Assembly: GCF_002797915.1 (NCBI RefSeq)
Contig: NZ_PGTY01000004.1
Span: 62,001-126,000, forward strand
DNA length: 64,000 nt
Reading direction: 5' to 3'
Source of the DNA: Yoonia maricola
GTDB lineage: Bacteria > Pseudomonadota > Alphaproteobacteria > Rhodobacterales > Rhodobacteraceae
Shown here: piece by piece, positions 31,190 through 40,005 of the stretch
How the letters are laid out: each line of letters opens with the position of its first letter
How positions within the stretch are numbered: position 1 is the stretch's first letter
Program-made: the position numbers and the translations under genes
The notes under the pieces: model-generated
Seen by the model: only the letters and a program-made list of their open reading frames with translations
What the model was told of the DNA's origin: nothing
Databases searched by the model: none

Positions 31190-34183
31190 ATGGCAATCTA
31201 TCATCTCCACGTGAAGGTCATCGGGCGCGCAGCTGGTTCCAGCGCGGTGGCGTCCGCTGCCTACCGCGCAGCATCGCGGTTGCGCGACGAGCGGCTGGAC
31301 CGGCCCCATGACTTCACCGCCAAGCGCGGTGTCGTGCATCCCGAAGTGCTGCTACCGCAGAACACGCCCGAAGCATGGTCCGACCGCGAACAGCTTTGGA
31401 ACGCGGTTGAGGCGGTCGAAGTCAGGCGCGATGCGCAGTTGGCGCGCGAGGTGGAGTTCGCCATTCCGCGCGAGATGTCCGAGGCAGAGGGCATCGCGCT
31501 CGCCCGCGACTTCGTGCAAGCTGAGTTCGTCGACCGGGGCATGATCGCCGATCTCAACGTGCATTGGGACAGGGATGCGGATGGACTGCCCAAACCCCAT
31601 GCCCATGTCATGCTGACGATGCGATCCGTCGATGAAGATGGGTTTGGCAAAAAGGTGCGCGATTGGAACAGCGCCGGGATGGTCGAGCGTTGGAGGGAAC
31701 GCTGGGCGACGCTTGCCAACGAGCGCCTGGCTGAACTCGACATCGACGCACGCATCGATCACAGGAGTCTGGAAGACCAAGGCATCGCGCCGGAGCCGCA
31801 AAGCCAGATCGGCGCGCCCGCGCAGCGTATCGTGGGCGAAGGGAGCCCTGCCGACCGGGCCGAACTACATCGTGAGATCGCGCGCGATAACGGAGAGAGG
31901 ATCATCGCGGAACCTTCGCTTGCACTGGACGCGATTACCCATCAGCAATCGACCTTCACGCAACGCGACATGGCACGTTTCGCACATCGGCACAGCGATG
32001 GGATCGATCAGTTCAACGCGGTGAACAACGCAATCCGAGGCGCGCCTGATCTGGTGGAGCTCGGTCAGGACAGGCGCGGCGAACACCGCTTCACCACCCG
32101 CGCGATGATCGCGGCCGAACAGCGTCTGCATCGCGCCGCCAAAGTCTTGGCCGAGAAGGAACGTCACGACGTGCGGGATGCGGATCGCAAAGCAGCCTTG
32201 GCGCGTGCGGAAGCGCGCGGTCTGGTTCTGTCGCACGAGCAAGCCGTCGCTCTGACGCAGATTACCGCTGGGCGTGATCTCGGGATCGTCGTGGGCCATG
32301 CCGGGACGGGAAAGAGCGCGATGCTGGGCGTGGCGCGAGAGGCTTGGGAGGCGGCGGGTTACGAGGTTCGGGGCATAGCCCTCTCCGGTATCGCGGCAGA
32401 CGGTCTCCAGAGCGGATCGGGCATCGCGTCGCGCACCATCGCCAGCCTGGAACACAGTTGGTCGCAGAACCGCGACCGGCTCACCTCGAGCGATGTCCTT
32501 GTCATCGACGAGGCGGGCATGGTCGGCACGCGGCAACTCGAACGGGTCCTGTCCCATGCCGCCGGTGCTGGAGCCAAAGTTGTCCTAGTCGGCGATCAGC
32601 AGCAGCTGCAATCCATCGAAGCGGGCGCAGCCTTCCGGGCGCTCCACGAGCGGCACGGTGGCGCGGAGATTGGCGAGGTGCGTCGCCAGCGCGAAGATTG
32701 GCAGCGTGACGCGACCCGCGATCTGGCGACCGGTCGGATCGGGGCGGCGATCCAGTCCTATGAGGCACAAGGTATGGTGCATGCCGCCGAGACACGTGAA
32801 CAGTCGCGCGCTGATCTGATCAACCGCTGGGACCGCGACCGTCAGGCGGAGCCTGGCCGGAGCCGGATCATCCTCACCCACACCAACGTCGAGGTGTACG
32901 CCTTGAATGATTTGGCGCGGGAGCGGAAACGGGCGGCGGACGATCTGGGCGAGGACGTCTCCTTGACGGTCGAGCGAGGTGACCGTCGCTTTGCCAGCGG
33001 CGATCGGGTGATGTTCCTGCAGAACGACCGCGGCCTTGGCGTAAAGAACGGCACGCTCGGGACCATCCATGGGGCCAGCACACAGTCCCTGTCCGTTCAT
33101 ACCGACGATGGACGCTCCATCGCCTTCGACCTCAAGGACTACAACCGCCTTGACCATGGCTATGCCGCGACCATCCACAAGGCTCAGGGCATGACGGTGG
33201 ACCGTACCCATGTTCTCGCGACGCCGGGCCTCGATGCCCATGGCAGCTATGTCGCCCTGTCGCGGCATCGGGACGAACTGAACCTGCATTACGGTCGCGA
33301 CGAGTTCGCCTCGCAGGATCGCCTGATCCGCACCCTGTCGCGCGACCGGTCCAAGGACATGGCGCTCGACTACGCGGAGGCCGATCCGGCGTCGGCCTTT
33401 GCCGAGCGGCGCGGCATCACCTTCCGCGAGCGCGTCATCGAGGTGCTGCGCAAGGTGGTGCCGGAAAAGTTGCGCGATGGCATCAGCGGGCGGGTGGATG
33501 GGGCGCGGCCCAGGAGAAACGATGCGTCTGGCGCGCCTGCCGTACAGGGGCCGGGAGGGGAAGACGCAAGGAGAGATGTCCGGCCCGGCGCGGAGACGTC
33601 GCAAAAGGCTTTGGCGGACGACCCGGAAGCAGTGTTGCGAAAGGCACGCACCGACGCCCTCAAGCGCCATGCCCATGCGGTGGATGCGGTTGTCACGGCT
33701 CGAAAGCGGGGCGGCACGGGCACACCCGATCAGTTGCGCAACCTTTCTGAGTCTCGCGCGGCCTTCGAGAAGGTCCGGCCTCACGGCTGGTGCGATGCCG
33801 AGGCGGCCTATGCCAAGGACCCGTCCCTTGCCCGCGAGGCCGGATTGGGCCAGGCCAACCGCGCTATCCGGGCGCTTCAACTTGAGACACAGTTGCGCAC
33901 CTCTCCAGAGCGCCGGGCCGCGCAGTTCGTGGAGCGCTGGCAGCACCTTGATCGGACCAGCCTGTCGCATTACCGGTCGGGCACAATGTCCGACTACGGC
34001 GCGACACGCGCGGAGATGGGCGAGATGGCCAAGAGCCTGCAGCGCGATCCGCAACTGGAATCTCTCCTTGCCAACCGCAAGGCCGAGCTGGGCATCCGGA
34101 TGGACTCGGGCCGCCGACTCGGTGCGGAGTTGGCTTACTGTCACGGCATCGACATCACCCGAGGACGCGGACTCGGGCTCTGA
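31190..34183 (+). CDS. traA: TraA-type relaxase with helicase domain (MobA/MobL family)
   Basis: A 997-residue protein that nicks oriT, stays bound to the 5' end and unwinds the strand during conjugation. The relaxase domain has Tyr25 in ASAAYRAAS, and H137 and H139 in KPHAHVMLTMR (the HxH metal site). The helicase has Walker A GHAGTGKS with K375, Walker B VIDEAGMVG and the late YAATIHKAQGMTVDRTHVL motif. A charged C-terminal 250 residues follow. It is somewhat shorter than plasmid TraA (about 1100 residues) but complete in motifs. A long antisense frame overlaps it and is only a shadow. Confidence 0.93.
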   Translation: MAIYHLHVKVIGRAAGSSAVASAAYRAASRLRDERLDRPHDFTAKRGVVHPEVLLPQNTPEAWSDREQLWNAVEAVEVRRDAQLAREVEFAIPREMSEAEGIALARDFVQAEFVDRGMIADLNVHWDRDADGLPKPHAHVMLTMRSVDEDGFGKKVRDWNSAGMVERWRERWATLANERLAELDIDARIDHRSLEDQGIAPEPQSQIGAPAQRIVGEGSPADRAELHREIARDNGERIIAEPSLALDAITHQQSTFTQRDMARFAHRHSDGIDQFNAVNNAIRGAPDLVELGQDRRGEHRFTTRAMIAAEQRLHRAAKVLAEKERHDVRDADRKAALARAEARGLVLSHEQAVALTQITAGRDLGIVVGHAGTGKSAMLGVAREAWEAAGYEVRGIALSGIAADGLQSGSGIASRTIASLEHSWSQNRDRLTSSDVLVIDEAGMVGTRQLERVLSHAAGAGAKVVLVGDQQQLQSIEAGAAFRALHERHGGAEIGEVRRQREDWQRDATRDLATGRIGAAIQSYEAQGMVHAAETREQSRADLINRWDRDRQAEPGRSRIILTHTNVEVYALNDLARERKRAADDLGEDVSLTVERGDRRFASGDRVMFLQNDRGLGVKNGTLGTIHGASTQSLSVHTDDGRSIAFDLKDYNRLDHGYAATIHKAQGMTVDRTHVLATPGLDAHGSYVALSRHRDELNLHYGRDEFASQDRLIRTLSRDRSKDMALDYAEADPASAFAERRGITFRERVIEVLRKVVPEKLRDGISGRVDGARPRRNDASGAPAVQGPGGEDARRDVRPGAETSQKALADDPEAVLRKARTDALKRHAHAVDAVVTARKRGGTGTPDQLRNLSESRAAFEKVRPHGWCDAEAAYAKDPSLAREAGLGQANRAIRALQLETQLRTSPERRAAQFVERWQHLDRTSLSHYRSGTMSDYGATRAEMGEMAKSLQRDPQLESLLANRKAELGIRMDSGRRLGAELAYCHGIDITRGRGLGL

Positions 34184-34313
34184 CACCCGTCCGATTTGCC
34201 GCCCATTCCACGCCCCGCTGCGACGATGGGCCGGACGGTCTTGCGCGGCCAACGTGGCGAGGGCTGACTGGTTCAGAACGACCCAAAAACAACCAGCAGG
34301 AGCCAGTCAACCT

Positions 34314-34547
34314 ATGTCCGAGCCAGACCGTATCATCCGCCTGAACACCGTCCTCGCCAGAACTGGCCTGTCCCGGTCAACCATCTACCGCAAAATCGCA
34401 GAAGGCACCTTCCCGGCTCAGCTCAGGATCAGCGTGCATGGCGCGGGATGGCGGGAATCCGACATCAACCGGTGGGTTGAAGATCCAGTAGGCTGGCGGC
34501 CAGAGGGGCAGACAAACGGCAAGGCATTGGGACGGCACATGTCTTGA
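34314..34547 (+). CDS. AlpA-family MerR-like regulator / excisionase
   Basis: A 77-residue DNA-binding protein with the AlpA pattern IIRLNTVLARTGLSRSTIYRKIAEGTFPAQLRI and GWRESDINRWV. AlpA-like proteins act as recombination directionality factors or activators of integrase expression in P4-type elements, which suits the integrase at the other end. The ATG at 34314 follows an AGGAG about 11 bases upstream; upstream sequence in frame overlaps traA and is not family-like. Confidence 0.85.
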   Translation: MSEPDRIIRLNTVLARTGLSRSTIYRKIAEGTFPAQLRISVHGAGWRESDINRWVEDPVGWRPEGQTNGKALGRHMS

Positions 34548-35163
34548 TTTGCTTGATGTGCAATGATCCGGCTAAGTGAGCGCAGCTTTGGCTTTGGGCT
34601 CAAGGATGTAATCTGACAAGACGTCGGTGCCAAAGTGAAAACCGGCTTAGAGCCGCGCAAATAGATTACTTTTTGGGAATGTCAGTGCAGCACGGTTGCG
34701 GAGGAGCAGACTCCTGCGGCAATCACGTCATCAGTGTTAACTCAAATGATAAGTAGATACCGGGTTTCGTGGAGAACCTGCATCGGGTCATGAACGGTCG
34801 CGGCGACGAGGAGAGCAGCATTGTAGTCATCAACCTAAGGATAACAGGCGTTCAGAAATTGGGTGAACGCACCGTCAAACAACTAGCCGCGTATTCTGTC
34901 ACGCCTTGGGATGGTTTGTGTCGTTCATCCCTCAACAGAGTTTAGACAACGTTTGGCGCAAGTGCTGCGCGACTATGACACTTGGCCTTATGCCTGAAAC
35001 GCAATGCGTCCTCATCATTTCGCGACCCAGAATGCAGAGTCTTGCTTGCGTAGATGTGGGAACGATTGTTTGTCTGTGGTGTTGTCCGAGCATCGCCCAA
35101 TTGTCGCGACAAGGATTAGTGCGCCCTCAATTCCGCTGACGCATTGGGACAAGGAATTCATAG
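34548..35163. other. 616-base gap at the right edge of the element
   Basis: No recognised gene. A 58-codon frame, GTG at 34769 to TAG at 34945 (VENLHRVMNGRGDEESS at its start), is open but without known similarity. The region may hold decayed element sequence. No copy of the tRNA-Leu remnant was seen. Near its right end is an EcfG-type promoter (35059-35083), so the chromosomal stress region begins before 35059. Confidence 0.5.
35059..35083 (+). promoter_or_regulatory. EcfG-type promoter for the HAD gene
   Basis: GGAAC, 16 bases, TGTT. It lies 81 bases before the HAD start codon and is the leftmost site of this pattern in the stress region. Confidence 0.6.
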
Positions 35164-35835
35164 ATGACAAAGAAAGCCATAATATTCGGATCGATAGGCA
35201 CGATTGTCGAAACATCGGAACTGCAACACAACGCATTCAATCGTGCATTTGAGGAAGCCAACATCGATTGGAATTGGTCCCGCGATGATTACCGCGACAT
35301 GCTAAAAAACCCGGGTGGCCGCCAACGAATCAGCGACTACGCCGAAAAAATGGGGGTTGAGGTAAACGCCCATGATCTACACGCGCGCAAGACAGCGATT
35401 TTTGACGATATGATGGTGAATGAGGGGCTTACACCGCGTCCCGGGGTTTTGCATCTGATCCAATTTGCAAAGGATAGTGGTATGAAAGTGGGCTTTGCGA
35501 CCACCACGTCGCGTAACAACGTCCAAGCGATTTTTATCGCCCTTAATAACTGTCTGCAACGCAGTGCTTTTGACTTCGTTGGGGACGATGAAAGCGTTGT
35601 AGCAACCAAGCCCGACCCCGAGATTTACTATCGCACGATGACCGCGCTTGGCGTCTCAGCGGCGCAAAGCCTTGCGATTGAGGACACTGGCGTATCCATG
35701 CAGGCCGCCTTGGCCGCAGGGCTGGAGTGTATCGCGTTCCCGGGTGCCTATGCGGACCAGGATGCATTCGATGGCGCTTTACGCATTGTTGACAGTGTTG
35801 AACCGCACGTGTTGCCGTTTCTTGGTGCTGCTTAA
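35164..35835 (+). CDS. HAD-superfamily protein lacking the nucleophile Asp
   Basis: A 223-residue protein with the CbbY/Gph-like HAD layout: a cap domain at about 17-85, motif II at VGFATTTSRNN, motif III Lys and acidic motif IV in VVATKPDPEIYY and LAIEDTGVSMQAALAAG. Motif I, normally DxDGT, reads IFGSIGT: both aspartates (residues 9 and 11) are replaced by Gly and Ile. Phosphoryl transfer through an aspartyl intermediate should therefore be impossible. It could be a binding or regulatory protein, or use another mechanism. AGGAA lies nine bases before the ATG. It belongs to the stress regulon by its promoter. Confidence 0.82.
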   Translation: MTKKAIIFGSIGTIVETSELQHNAFNRAFEEANIDWNWSRDDYRDMLKNPGGRQRISDYAEKMGVEVNAHDLHARKTAIFDDMMVNEGLTPRPGVLHLIQFAKDSGMKVGFATTTSRNNVQAIFIALNNCLQRSAFDFVGDDESVVATKPDPEIYYRTMTALGVSAAQSLAIEDTGVSMQAALAAGLECIAFPGAYADQDAFDGALRIVDSVEPHVLPFLGAA

Positions 35836-36026
35836 CGCACGCCTTTGCCACCCAAGGCGATATCCGTGACCCGGTGCCACCTATCATGAACGGCCACGGT
35901 CGCATCGATTGGTAATTCTACACTCGTCATAGTTTACACGACCTTCAAAGGCAGATTGCGACACAATCAAACGAGCCTTTGGCGACTGCGGTTGTACCTA
36001 ACTACTGGTAGGTAAACCCTTTAGGT

Positions 36027-36995
36027 TCAGCTTTGTTGCGGTTCACCGAGGTGATCAGCCTTTGCTGCATCGCGGTTGCCCATGGGTTCATCGCGCCCCA
36101 CGGTGGTGTCATATCTGGTTTGCGCCTCCATTTCGGCGTCTAGCTCGGCCCCAAGCATGACGATAAAGGCCGAAATCTAGAGCCACATCAGCAACACGAC
36201 GACACCGCCCAACGCGCCAAAGCTTTCGTTGTACGAGCCAAAGTTCGCGACACAAAAGGCGAAACCAGCGGACCCGATCAGCCAAATAATGCACGCGGCA
36301 ATCGCGCCGGGGCTGACCCATTGGAATTCAGGGGCGTCACGCGACGGGCCATAGCGATAAAGCACGGCCAAACCGACCAGAGACAGGGCCAGTATCAAAG
36401 CAACAATAACGATGGTTGCAGCAGTTTGCGCAAAAGCACCAAAACGCAGCGCATTCAAAAGGATAGGGACACCGATCATCGCCATAATTGAAATAACCAG
36501 CCCAACGATCAGAAATAGGGTCAGGGCGAGTGTTTCAAGCTTAAGGCGGATGAACCCGCGCTCTTCCTCTTCGTCGTAGGCGACGTTCATGCCATCCATC
36601 AGGCTTCCCACGCCTTTTAATGCCGAATAAATCGCAAGGGCGATGCCCGCCAGCGCGGCAAGCCCCAAACCACCGTCACGCGAACCGGCGACAGCCGTTG
36701 CCTGTTCAGTGATGATCTTCATCACCGCTTCTGGCACTATGCCTGAAAGCGCGGACAATTGGTTGACGATTTGGTTAGGCTCGACCAGCAGACCACCGAT
36801 GGCAAGGATTGCGGTGATCGCCGGAAACAGGGCCAGGAGCCCGTAAAACGCAACACCTGCCGCGATCAGCCCAACTCTGTCTTCGCCGATTTCGTCCTTG
36901 AGACGAAATGCGATGTCTTTCCAACCTTTGGCTGGAATATCGGTCGGGCTGTCGGCTTGGCGTCCGCGTGTCATGTCCGGGCTCCTGTTTGTCAT
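36027..36995 (-). pseudogene. YihY/BrkB family membrane protein interrupted by an in-frame TAG
   Basis: The uninterrupted part (36995 to the TAG at 36179-36177) codes 272 residues with six hydrophobic helices and family motifs GVAFYGLLALFPAITA, ALAGIALAIYSALKGVGSLMDGMNVAY and NFGSYNESFGALGGVVVLLMWL. After the TAG the same frame continues for 50 codons with ISAFIVMLGAELDAEMEAQTRYDTT, exactly the normal family C-terminus, which usually reads MWLWISAF. A single TGG-to-TAG change would explain it. The product would lose about the last 50 residues, mostly the end of the last helix and the cytoplasmic tail, so it might still fold. It follows the DUF892 gene by two bases. Confidence 0.85.
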
Positions 36996-36997
36996 GG

Positions 36998-37492
36998 TTA
37001 GGCGGCTGCCGCGTTGATGCCGCCCGTCGCAAGCGCCGTCATCGTGCGGTCACCGTCGTAGGTGTTATCAAGGCATTCTTGCAGGATCGCGCCATCTTCG
37101 TCCTCGTTCAGACGGTTGGCGAATGCGACAAGGCAGCCGTAGCCTGCCAATGCATAATGCACCATGCGCTGATATTGGGTGATGATCATCGCGTCGCGCA
37201 CGTCGTCGTCGCCAAATTCAGCGTCCAGCACATGCGCGTGCGCCTCTGCCACCAGCCCTTCCATGCCTTTGCAGTGCTCGCCGTTCGGGGCGATGTCATG
37301 GCGGTTACAAATCTCGGCAATCTTTTGCAGACCTTCATTCATACCGTTTACGCCCGCGATCAGGGCCTCGGACAAATCCTTGTCTTGTGCAGCGCGGCCC
37401 AGCTTGGTGACGGCGTCGGCCGCTTGGGTGTTCGCGCTCCAAAGATCCTGAAGTTGGTCGTGATATACGTCTTTGAGATGTGACATGGTCAT
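36998..37492 (-). CDS. DUF892 / YciF-type ferritin-like stress protein
   Basis: A 164-residue four-helix-bundle protein of the ferritin-like YciE/YciF group. It starts MTMSHLKDVYHDQLQDLWSANTQA; Glu and His residues that could bind a di-iron site include CKGMEGLVAEAHAHVLDAEF and QYQRMVHYALAGYG. The family is induced by osmotic and general stress. I used the ATG at 37492 with AGGGAG 8-9 bases upstream. An EcfG-type promoter (37534-37558) lies just upstream, and YihY follows in the same operon. Confidence 0.85.
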   Translation of the reverse strand: MTMSHLKDVYHDQLQDLWSANTQAADAVTKLGRAAQDKDLSEALIAGVNGMNEGLQKIAEICNRHDIAPNGEHCKGMEGLVAEAHAHVLDAEFGDDDVRDAMIITQYQRMVHYALAGYGCLVAFANRLNEDEDGAILQECLDNTYDGDRTMTALATGGINAAAA

Positions 37493-37533
37493 GGTGATAT
37501 CTCCCTTTTTGAGAATGGTTACATTACCGACCC

Positions 37534-37558
37534 AACGTCTGCGCCTGTTGATCGTTCC
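37534..37558 (-). promoter_or_regulatory. EcfG-type promoter for DUF892-yihY
   Basis: On the minus strand GGAAC, 16 bases, CGTT, a perfect fit to the consensus. The CGTT end is 42 bases from the start codon. Confidence 0.8.
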
Positions 37559-37570
37559 ATCACGCATCAT

Positions 37571-37595
37571 GGAACTGACACAGAACTTGCGCGTT
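37571..37595 (+). promoter_or_regulatory. EcfG-type promoter for the 37630 operon
   Basis: GGAAC, 16 bases, CGTT, perfect, 34 bases before the ATG at 37630. It is back to back with the minus-strand site 12 bases away, so the region is a divergent stress-promoter pair. Confidence 0.8.
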
Positions 37596-37629
37596 CATTC
37601 ACAGACACCACAACGAAGGGAGTAGACAC

Positions 37630-37815
37630 ATGGAAAGCGGATTTATTGTTATTATGCTCGCGCTGTTTACGCTGCTGGCCTTCACCGTGATGGCCATTGT
37701 TAGCAAGAAAAAGACCGAAGCGCGCATCGATGATCCATCAGCGACCAAATCGACATTGGCCGCCGATAAATCATCCACTGGCAAACCGGCTGACGTCCAA
37801 AACAAAGGACACTGA
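37630..37815 (+). CDS. small single-helix membrane protein, orphan
   Basis: A 61-residue protein: one transmembrane helix (FIVIMLALFTLLAFTVMAIV) and a hydrophilic tail rich in Lys, Asp and Ser. I recognise no family. The gene is supported by a good GAAGGGAG ribosome-binding site, a perfect EcfG-type promoter and direct abutment to the App1 gene, whose ATG follows its TGA without a gap. It probably acts in the envelope under stress. Confidence 0.72.
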   Translation: MESGFIVIMLALFTLLAFTVMAIVSKKKTEARIDDPSATKSTLAADKSSTGKPADVQNKGH

Positions 37816-38805
37816 ATGGCCGTGAAACTTGCCTTAGCCGGCGTTGCCCACATATTCGAACGCGGGTTTGAAAAAATCAGACACGGCGCCGCGCGCGACG
37901 ATCCGATTATCAACTGCTATGGCGGTTACACGACCCCCGATCACATCGTCCTGCGGGGCCGCGTTCTTGCCAAGGCACGCGCCATCAGTCCGGTAGGTCC
38001 ACAATCCAAGTGGCGCAATTTCAAAGATTTTCTAAGTCTATTTGCCACCGATGAACTGCGTGATCTGATGATCACGGCACCAGATTTCGATCTTACGACA
38101 CAGACCGACGAGGAAGGGTTCTTTACCCTGCGCGTTCCCGCGACCGGCGACGTGCCTGCTTTTGTGAATATCCAGGCGGCGGGCGCGAGCGAGGTTCATC
38201 CGACACCGGTTTTCAACGCCCATGCAGCGGCATTTGGCGTGATTTCAGACATTGATGACACGCTTTTGCGTACCGGTGCGTATTCACTGATACGCAATCT
38301 GTGGACCTCTGCGACTGGCAACGTGCACCAGCGCGAAGTTTTTGACGACGCGGTTGCTTTGCTGCGAGATTTGAAGGGCAAGGGGGCTGCGTGTTTTTAT
38401 GTCAGCTCTTCGCCATGGAACCTTTATGACTACCTACAGGCGGTGTTTGTCCGCACTGGATTGCCTTTGGGTCCATATTTCCTGCGCGATCTTGGCATAT
38501 CGCAAACCCAGTTTGTCACGGGCACCCATGGCGACCATAAGACCGAAGCGATTGAAACGATCCTCGCGGCCAGCCCGCATCTGCAATTCACGCTGGTGGG
38601 CGACACAGGGCAGCATGACCCGCATATTTACGCAGATATTGTTGCGCGACACCAAGACCGCATTGCGCAGGTGATTTTGCGCAGGCCCAGCGATGCGGAG
38701 CTATCTTCAGCGACCAAATCTGATGCCGCAAAAATCAAAGCCGCAGGCGTCAAATTGATGCTCGACTACGACTATCGTTCGCTATTGGGCAACATCGAGA
38801 CATAA
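37816..38805 (+). CDS. App1/DUF2183 family phosphatase-like protein
   Basis: A 329-residue protein. The second half has the HAD-like catalytic motif GVISDIDDTLLRTGAYS (DxDDT), CFYVSSSPWNLYDYL and FTLVGDTGQHDPHIY, which match the conserved domain of yeast phosphatidate phosphatase App1. The N-terminal half (YGGYTTPDHIVLRGRVL, DEEGFFTLRVP) is beta-rich. It may dephosphorylate a lipid phosphate, perhaps to remodel membranes under stress. The start codon abuts the previous stop. A strong terminator follows. Confidence 0.85.
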   Translation: MAVKLALAGVAHIFERGFEKIRHGAARDDPIINCYGGYTTPDHIVLRGRVLAKARAISPVGPQSKWRNFKDFLSLFATDELRDLMITAPDFDLTTQTDEEGFFTLRVPATGDVPAFVNIQAAGASEVHPTPVFNAHAAAFGVISDIDDTLLRTGAYSLIRNLWTSATGNVHQREVFDDAVALLRDLKGKGAACFYVSSSPWNLYDYLQAVFVRTGLPLGPYFLRDLGISQTQFVTGTHGDHKTEAIETILAASPHLQFTLVGDTGQHDPHIYADIVARHQDRIAQVILRRPSDAELSSATKSDAAKIKAAGVKLMLDYDYRSLLGNIET

Positions 38806-38806
38806 A

Positions 38807-38837
38807 AAAGGGCGGCACTGGATGCCGCCCCTTTTTT
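38807..38837 (+). terminator. rho-independent terminator
   Basis: GGGCGGCA, CTGGA loop, TGCCGCCC with an A-tract before and a run of eight Ts after. It ends the App1 operon and can also act on the convergent operon from the right. Confidence 0.92.
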
Positions 38838-38855
38838 TTACTTGATTGTCTAGTC

Positions 38856-39617
38856 CTAAGCGCGACGCTCACCCACGTCGACACCTGTTTTATTGGCGAT
38901 TGTGCTTTCGGCCTTTACCTTCGCTTTCAGCATTTCCTCTTCCAGCGCGTTGCGGGCGTCTGCCATCAACGCATCGCGGCGGCGCCCCAAAAGTGCGTCT
39001 TCGCGGCGCGTGCCGGGCAAGAGCGTGCCTGCCAAGACACCAAAGCCCAAGGCAAGCGCGCCTGCGGCGAGCGGCTGTTCATAGGCAAAACCCTTTGTTT
39101 TGCGTACAGCTTTGCGTGATTTACGCTCGATCGTTTCTTGTGCTGACACGACCGCCTGACGCGCCTTGACGACCCGTTGGCGCGCTTGCGGCGATAGTTG
39201 ATCCAACCCTGTGTTCAACGCAGCCTTCAGGCGTGATGCTTCCGGGCGCTGTTCCATCTCACCAGTCATTTCGGCGCGCAACTGTGCGTCTGCTTCGGCG
39301 ACGCGGGCATCAAAACCCGTCATTGCGGCGTCCGGTTCTACGGCGACGGATGTTGGCCGCACGGACGGTGCCGGGCGGCGCTGTTGGCCGCTGGCCAAAA
39401 GCCCAAGACCGATGGTCACAAGCAGCCCGCCTGCGGGATTATCGCGTAGCGTCCCCCACGCTTTTTGCGCAAGATCCCGGCCTATGTCATTGGCCGCCGC
39501 CGTAAAGTCATGCGCCAGCTTTTGTGGTTGAACGGTGTCGGTCAGCGCGTCGAGCGATGATGCAAGCTGTGCGCGGTCTGCTTCGACACGTTGGGAAATA
39601 TGTTTGATGTCAGACAT
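38856..39617 (-). CDS. DUF3618-type membrane-associated protein
   Basis: A 253-residue protein. The N-terminus HISQRVEADRAQLASSLDALTDTVQPQKL is the DUF3618 pattern, followed by a hydrophobic segment at NPAGGLLVTIGLGLLAS. Helical charged regions and a second hydrophobic stretch LAAGALALGFGVLAGTLL near residue 190 come next. It is the last gene of a three-gene minus-strand operon whose members overlap by eight bases each. Such operons occur in many alphaproteobacteria as stress-induced envelope factors; no mechanism is known. Confidence 0.78.
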   Translation of the reverse strand: MSDIKHISQRVEADRAQLASSLDALTDTVQPQKLAHDFTAAANDIGRDLAQKAWGTLRDNPAGGLLVTIGLGLLASGQQRRPAPSVRPTSVAVEPDAAMTGFDARVAEADAQLRAEMTGEMEQRPEASRLKAALNTGLDQLSPQARQRVVKARQAVVSAQETIERKSRKAVRKTKGFAYEQPLAAGALALGFGVLAGTLLPGTRREDALLGRRRDALMADARNALEEEMLKAKVKAESTIANKTGVDVGERRA

Positions 39618-40005
39618 TGGATGCCTCCCTGATTGCTGTGATGTCGTCGCGAATGCTGTCCGCTGTTTTGTCCGGCGTCAGGGCGTCAGCGCTAAGGCGC
39701 GACTTGCCCGCCAAGGCAAAACCGGTTGCTGCGACGATCAGAATCCCGCCCACGATCAATGCGGCGGTGCCGACTGACAGACCGTTGGCCGCGATATACG
39801 CGACAGCGGCAGATGCGAGAACATTGAGGGACACAAGCGCCAACAGAAATGCAACCGCAAGAAACGCGATGCCGATACCGGCGCGGGTGACGATACGGGA
39901 CATTTCAGCCTTGGCCAGTTTCACCTCGCCCTGCACAAGCGACGTGAATTGGCGCAGCGTGTCCACCAAAAGCGATGGGGCCTCTTGAATCGTATGTTTA
40001 GACAT
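39610..40005 (-). CDS. phage-holin-superfamily-like membrane protein (DUF1469 type)
   Basis: A 131-residue protein with two long hydrophobic segments, GIGIAFLAVAFLLALVSLNVL and GLSVGTAALIVGGILIVAATG, after an amphipathic N-terminus (LLVDTLRQFTSLVQGEVKLAKAEM). This is the Phage_holin_3_6 pattern. It is not a phage gene here: it sits in the middle of a stress operon, overlapping its neighbours by eight bases on each side. It may influence membrane integrity. Confidence 0.8.
   Translation of the reverse strand: MSKHTIQEAPSLLVDTLRQFTSLVQGEVKLAKAEMSRIVTRAGIGIAFLAVAFLLALVSLNVLASAAVAYIAANGLSVGTAALIVGGILIVAATGFALAGKSRLSADALTPDKTADSIRDDITAIREASNV

Larger units (their letters stand above)
29019..34547 (+). 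mobile_element. integrative and mobilizable element (int, traD, traC, oriT, traA, alpA)
   Basis: The left border is a 16-base remnant of a tRNA-Leu 3' end at 29019-29034 beside a tyrosine integrase. Inside are TraD, TraC, a transfer origin, a TraA-type relaxase-helicase and an AlpA-like regulator. No type IV secretion or coupling-protein gene is present, so transfer would need a helper element. Base composition of the tra part is richer in G+C than the flanks. The right border is not defined: the last recognisable element gene ends at 34547, a second att copy was not found, and the first stress-regulon promoter is at 35059. Confidence 0.75.

Noticed and set aside
32585..34252. A 555-codon open frame on the minus strand
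   Set aside because: It is antisense to the relaxase gene, has no recognisable domain and arises from the high GC of traA.
34548..35163. Right att site of the element or an insertion sequence remnant
   Set aside because: No copy of the 16-base tRNA-Leu remnant, no transposase fragment and no terminal inverted repeats were seen.
36177..36179. Amber codon recoding (readthrough with a special amino acid)
   Set aside because: TAG is an ordinary stop for many genes here, for example those ending at 14809, 27001, 28074 and 28935. No tRNA or enzyme for recoding was seen, and the family residue is simple Trp.
39610..40005. Prophage holin
   Set aside because: No other phage gene is nearby, and the gene overlaps stress-operon members on both sides.
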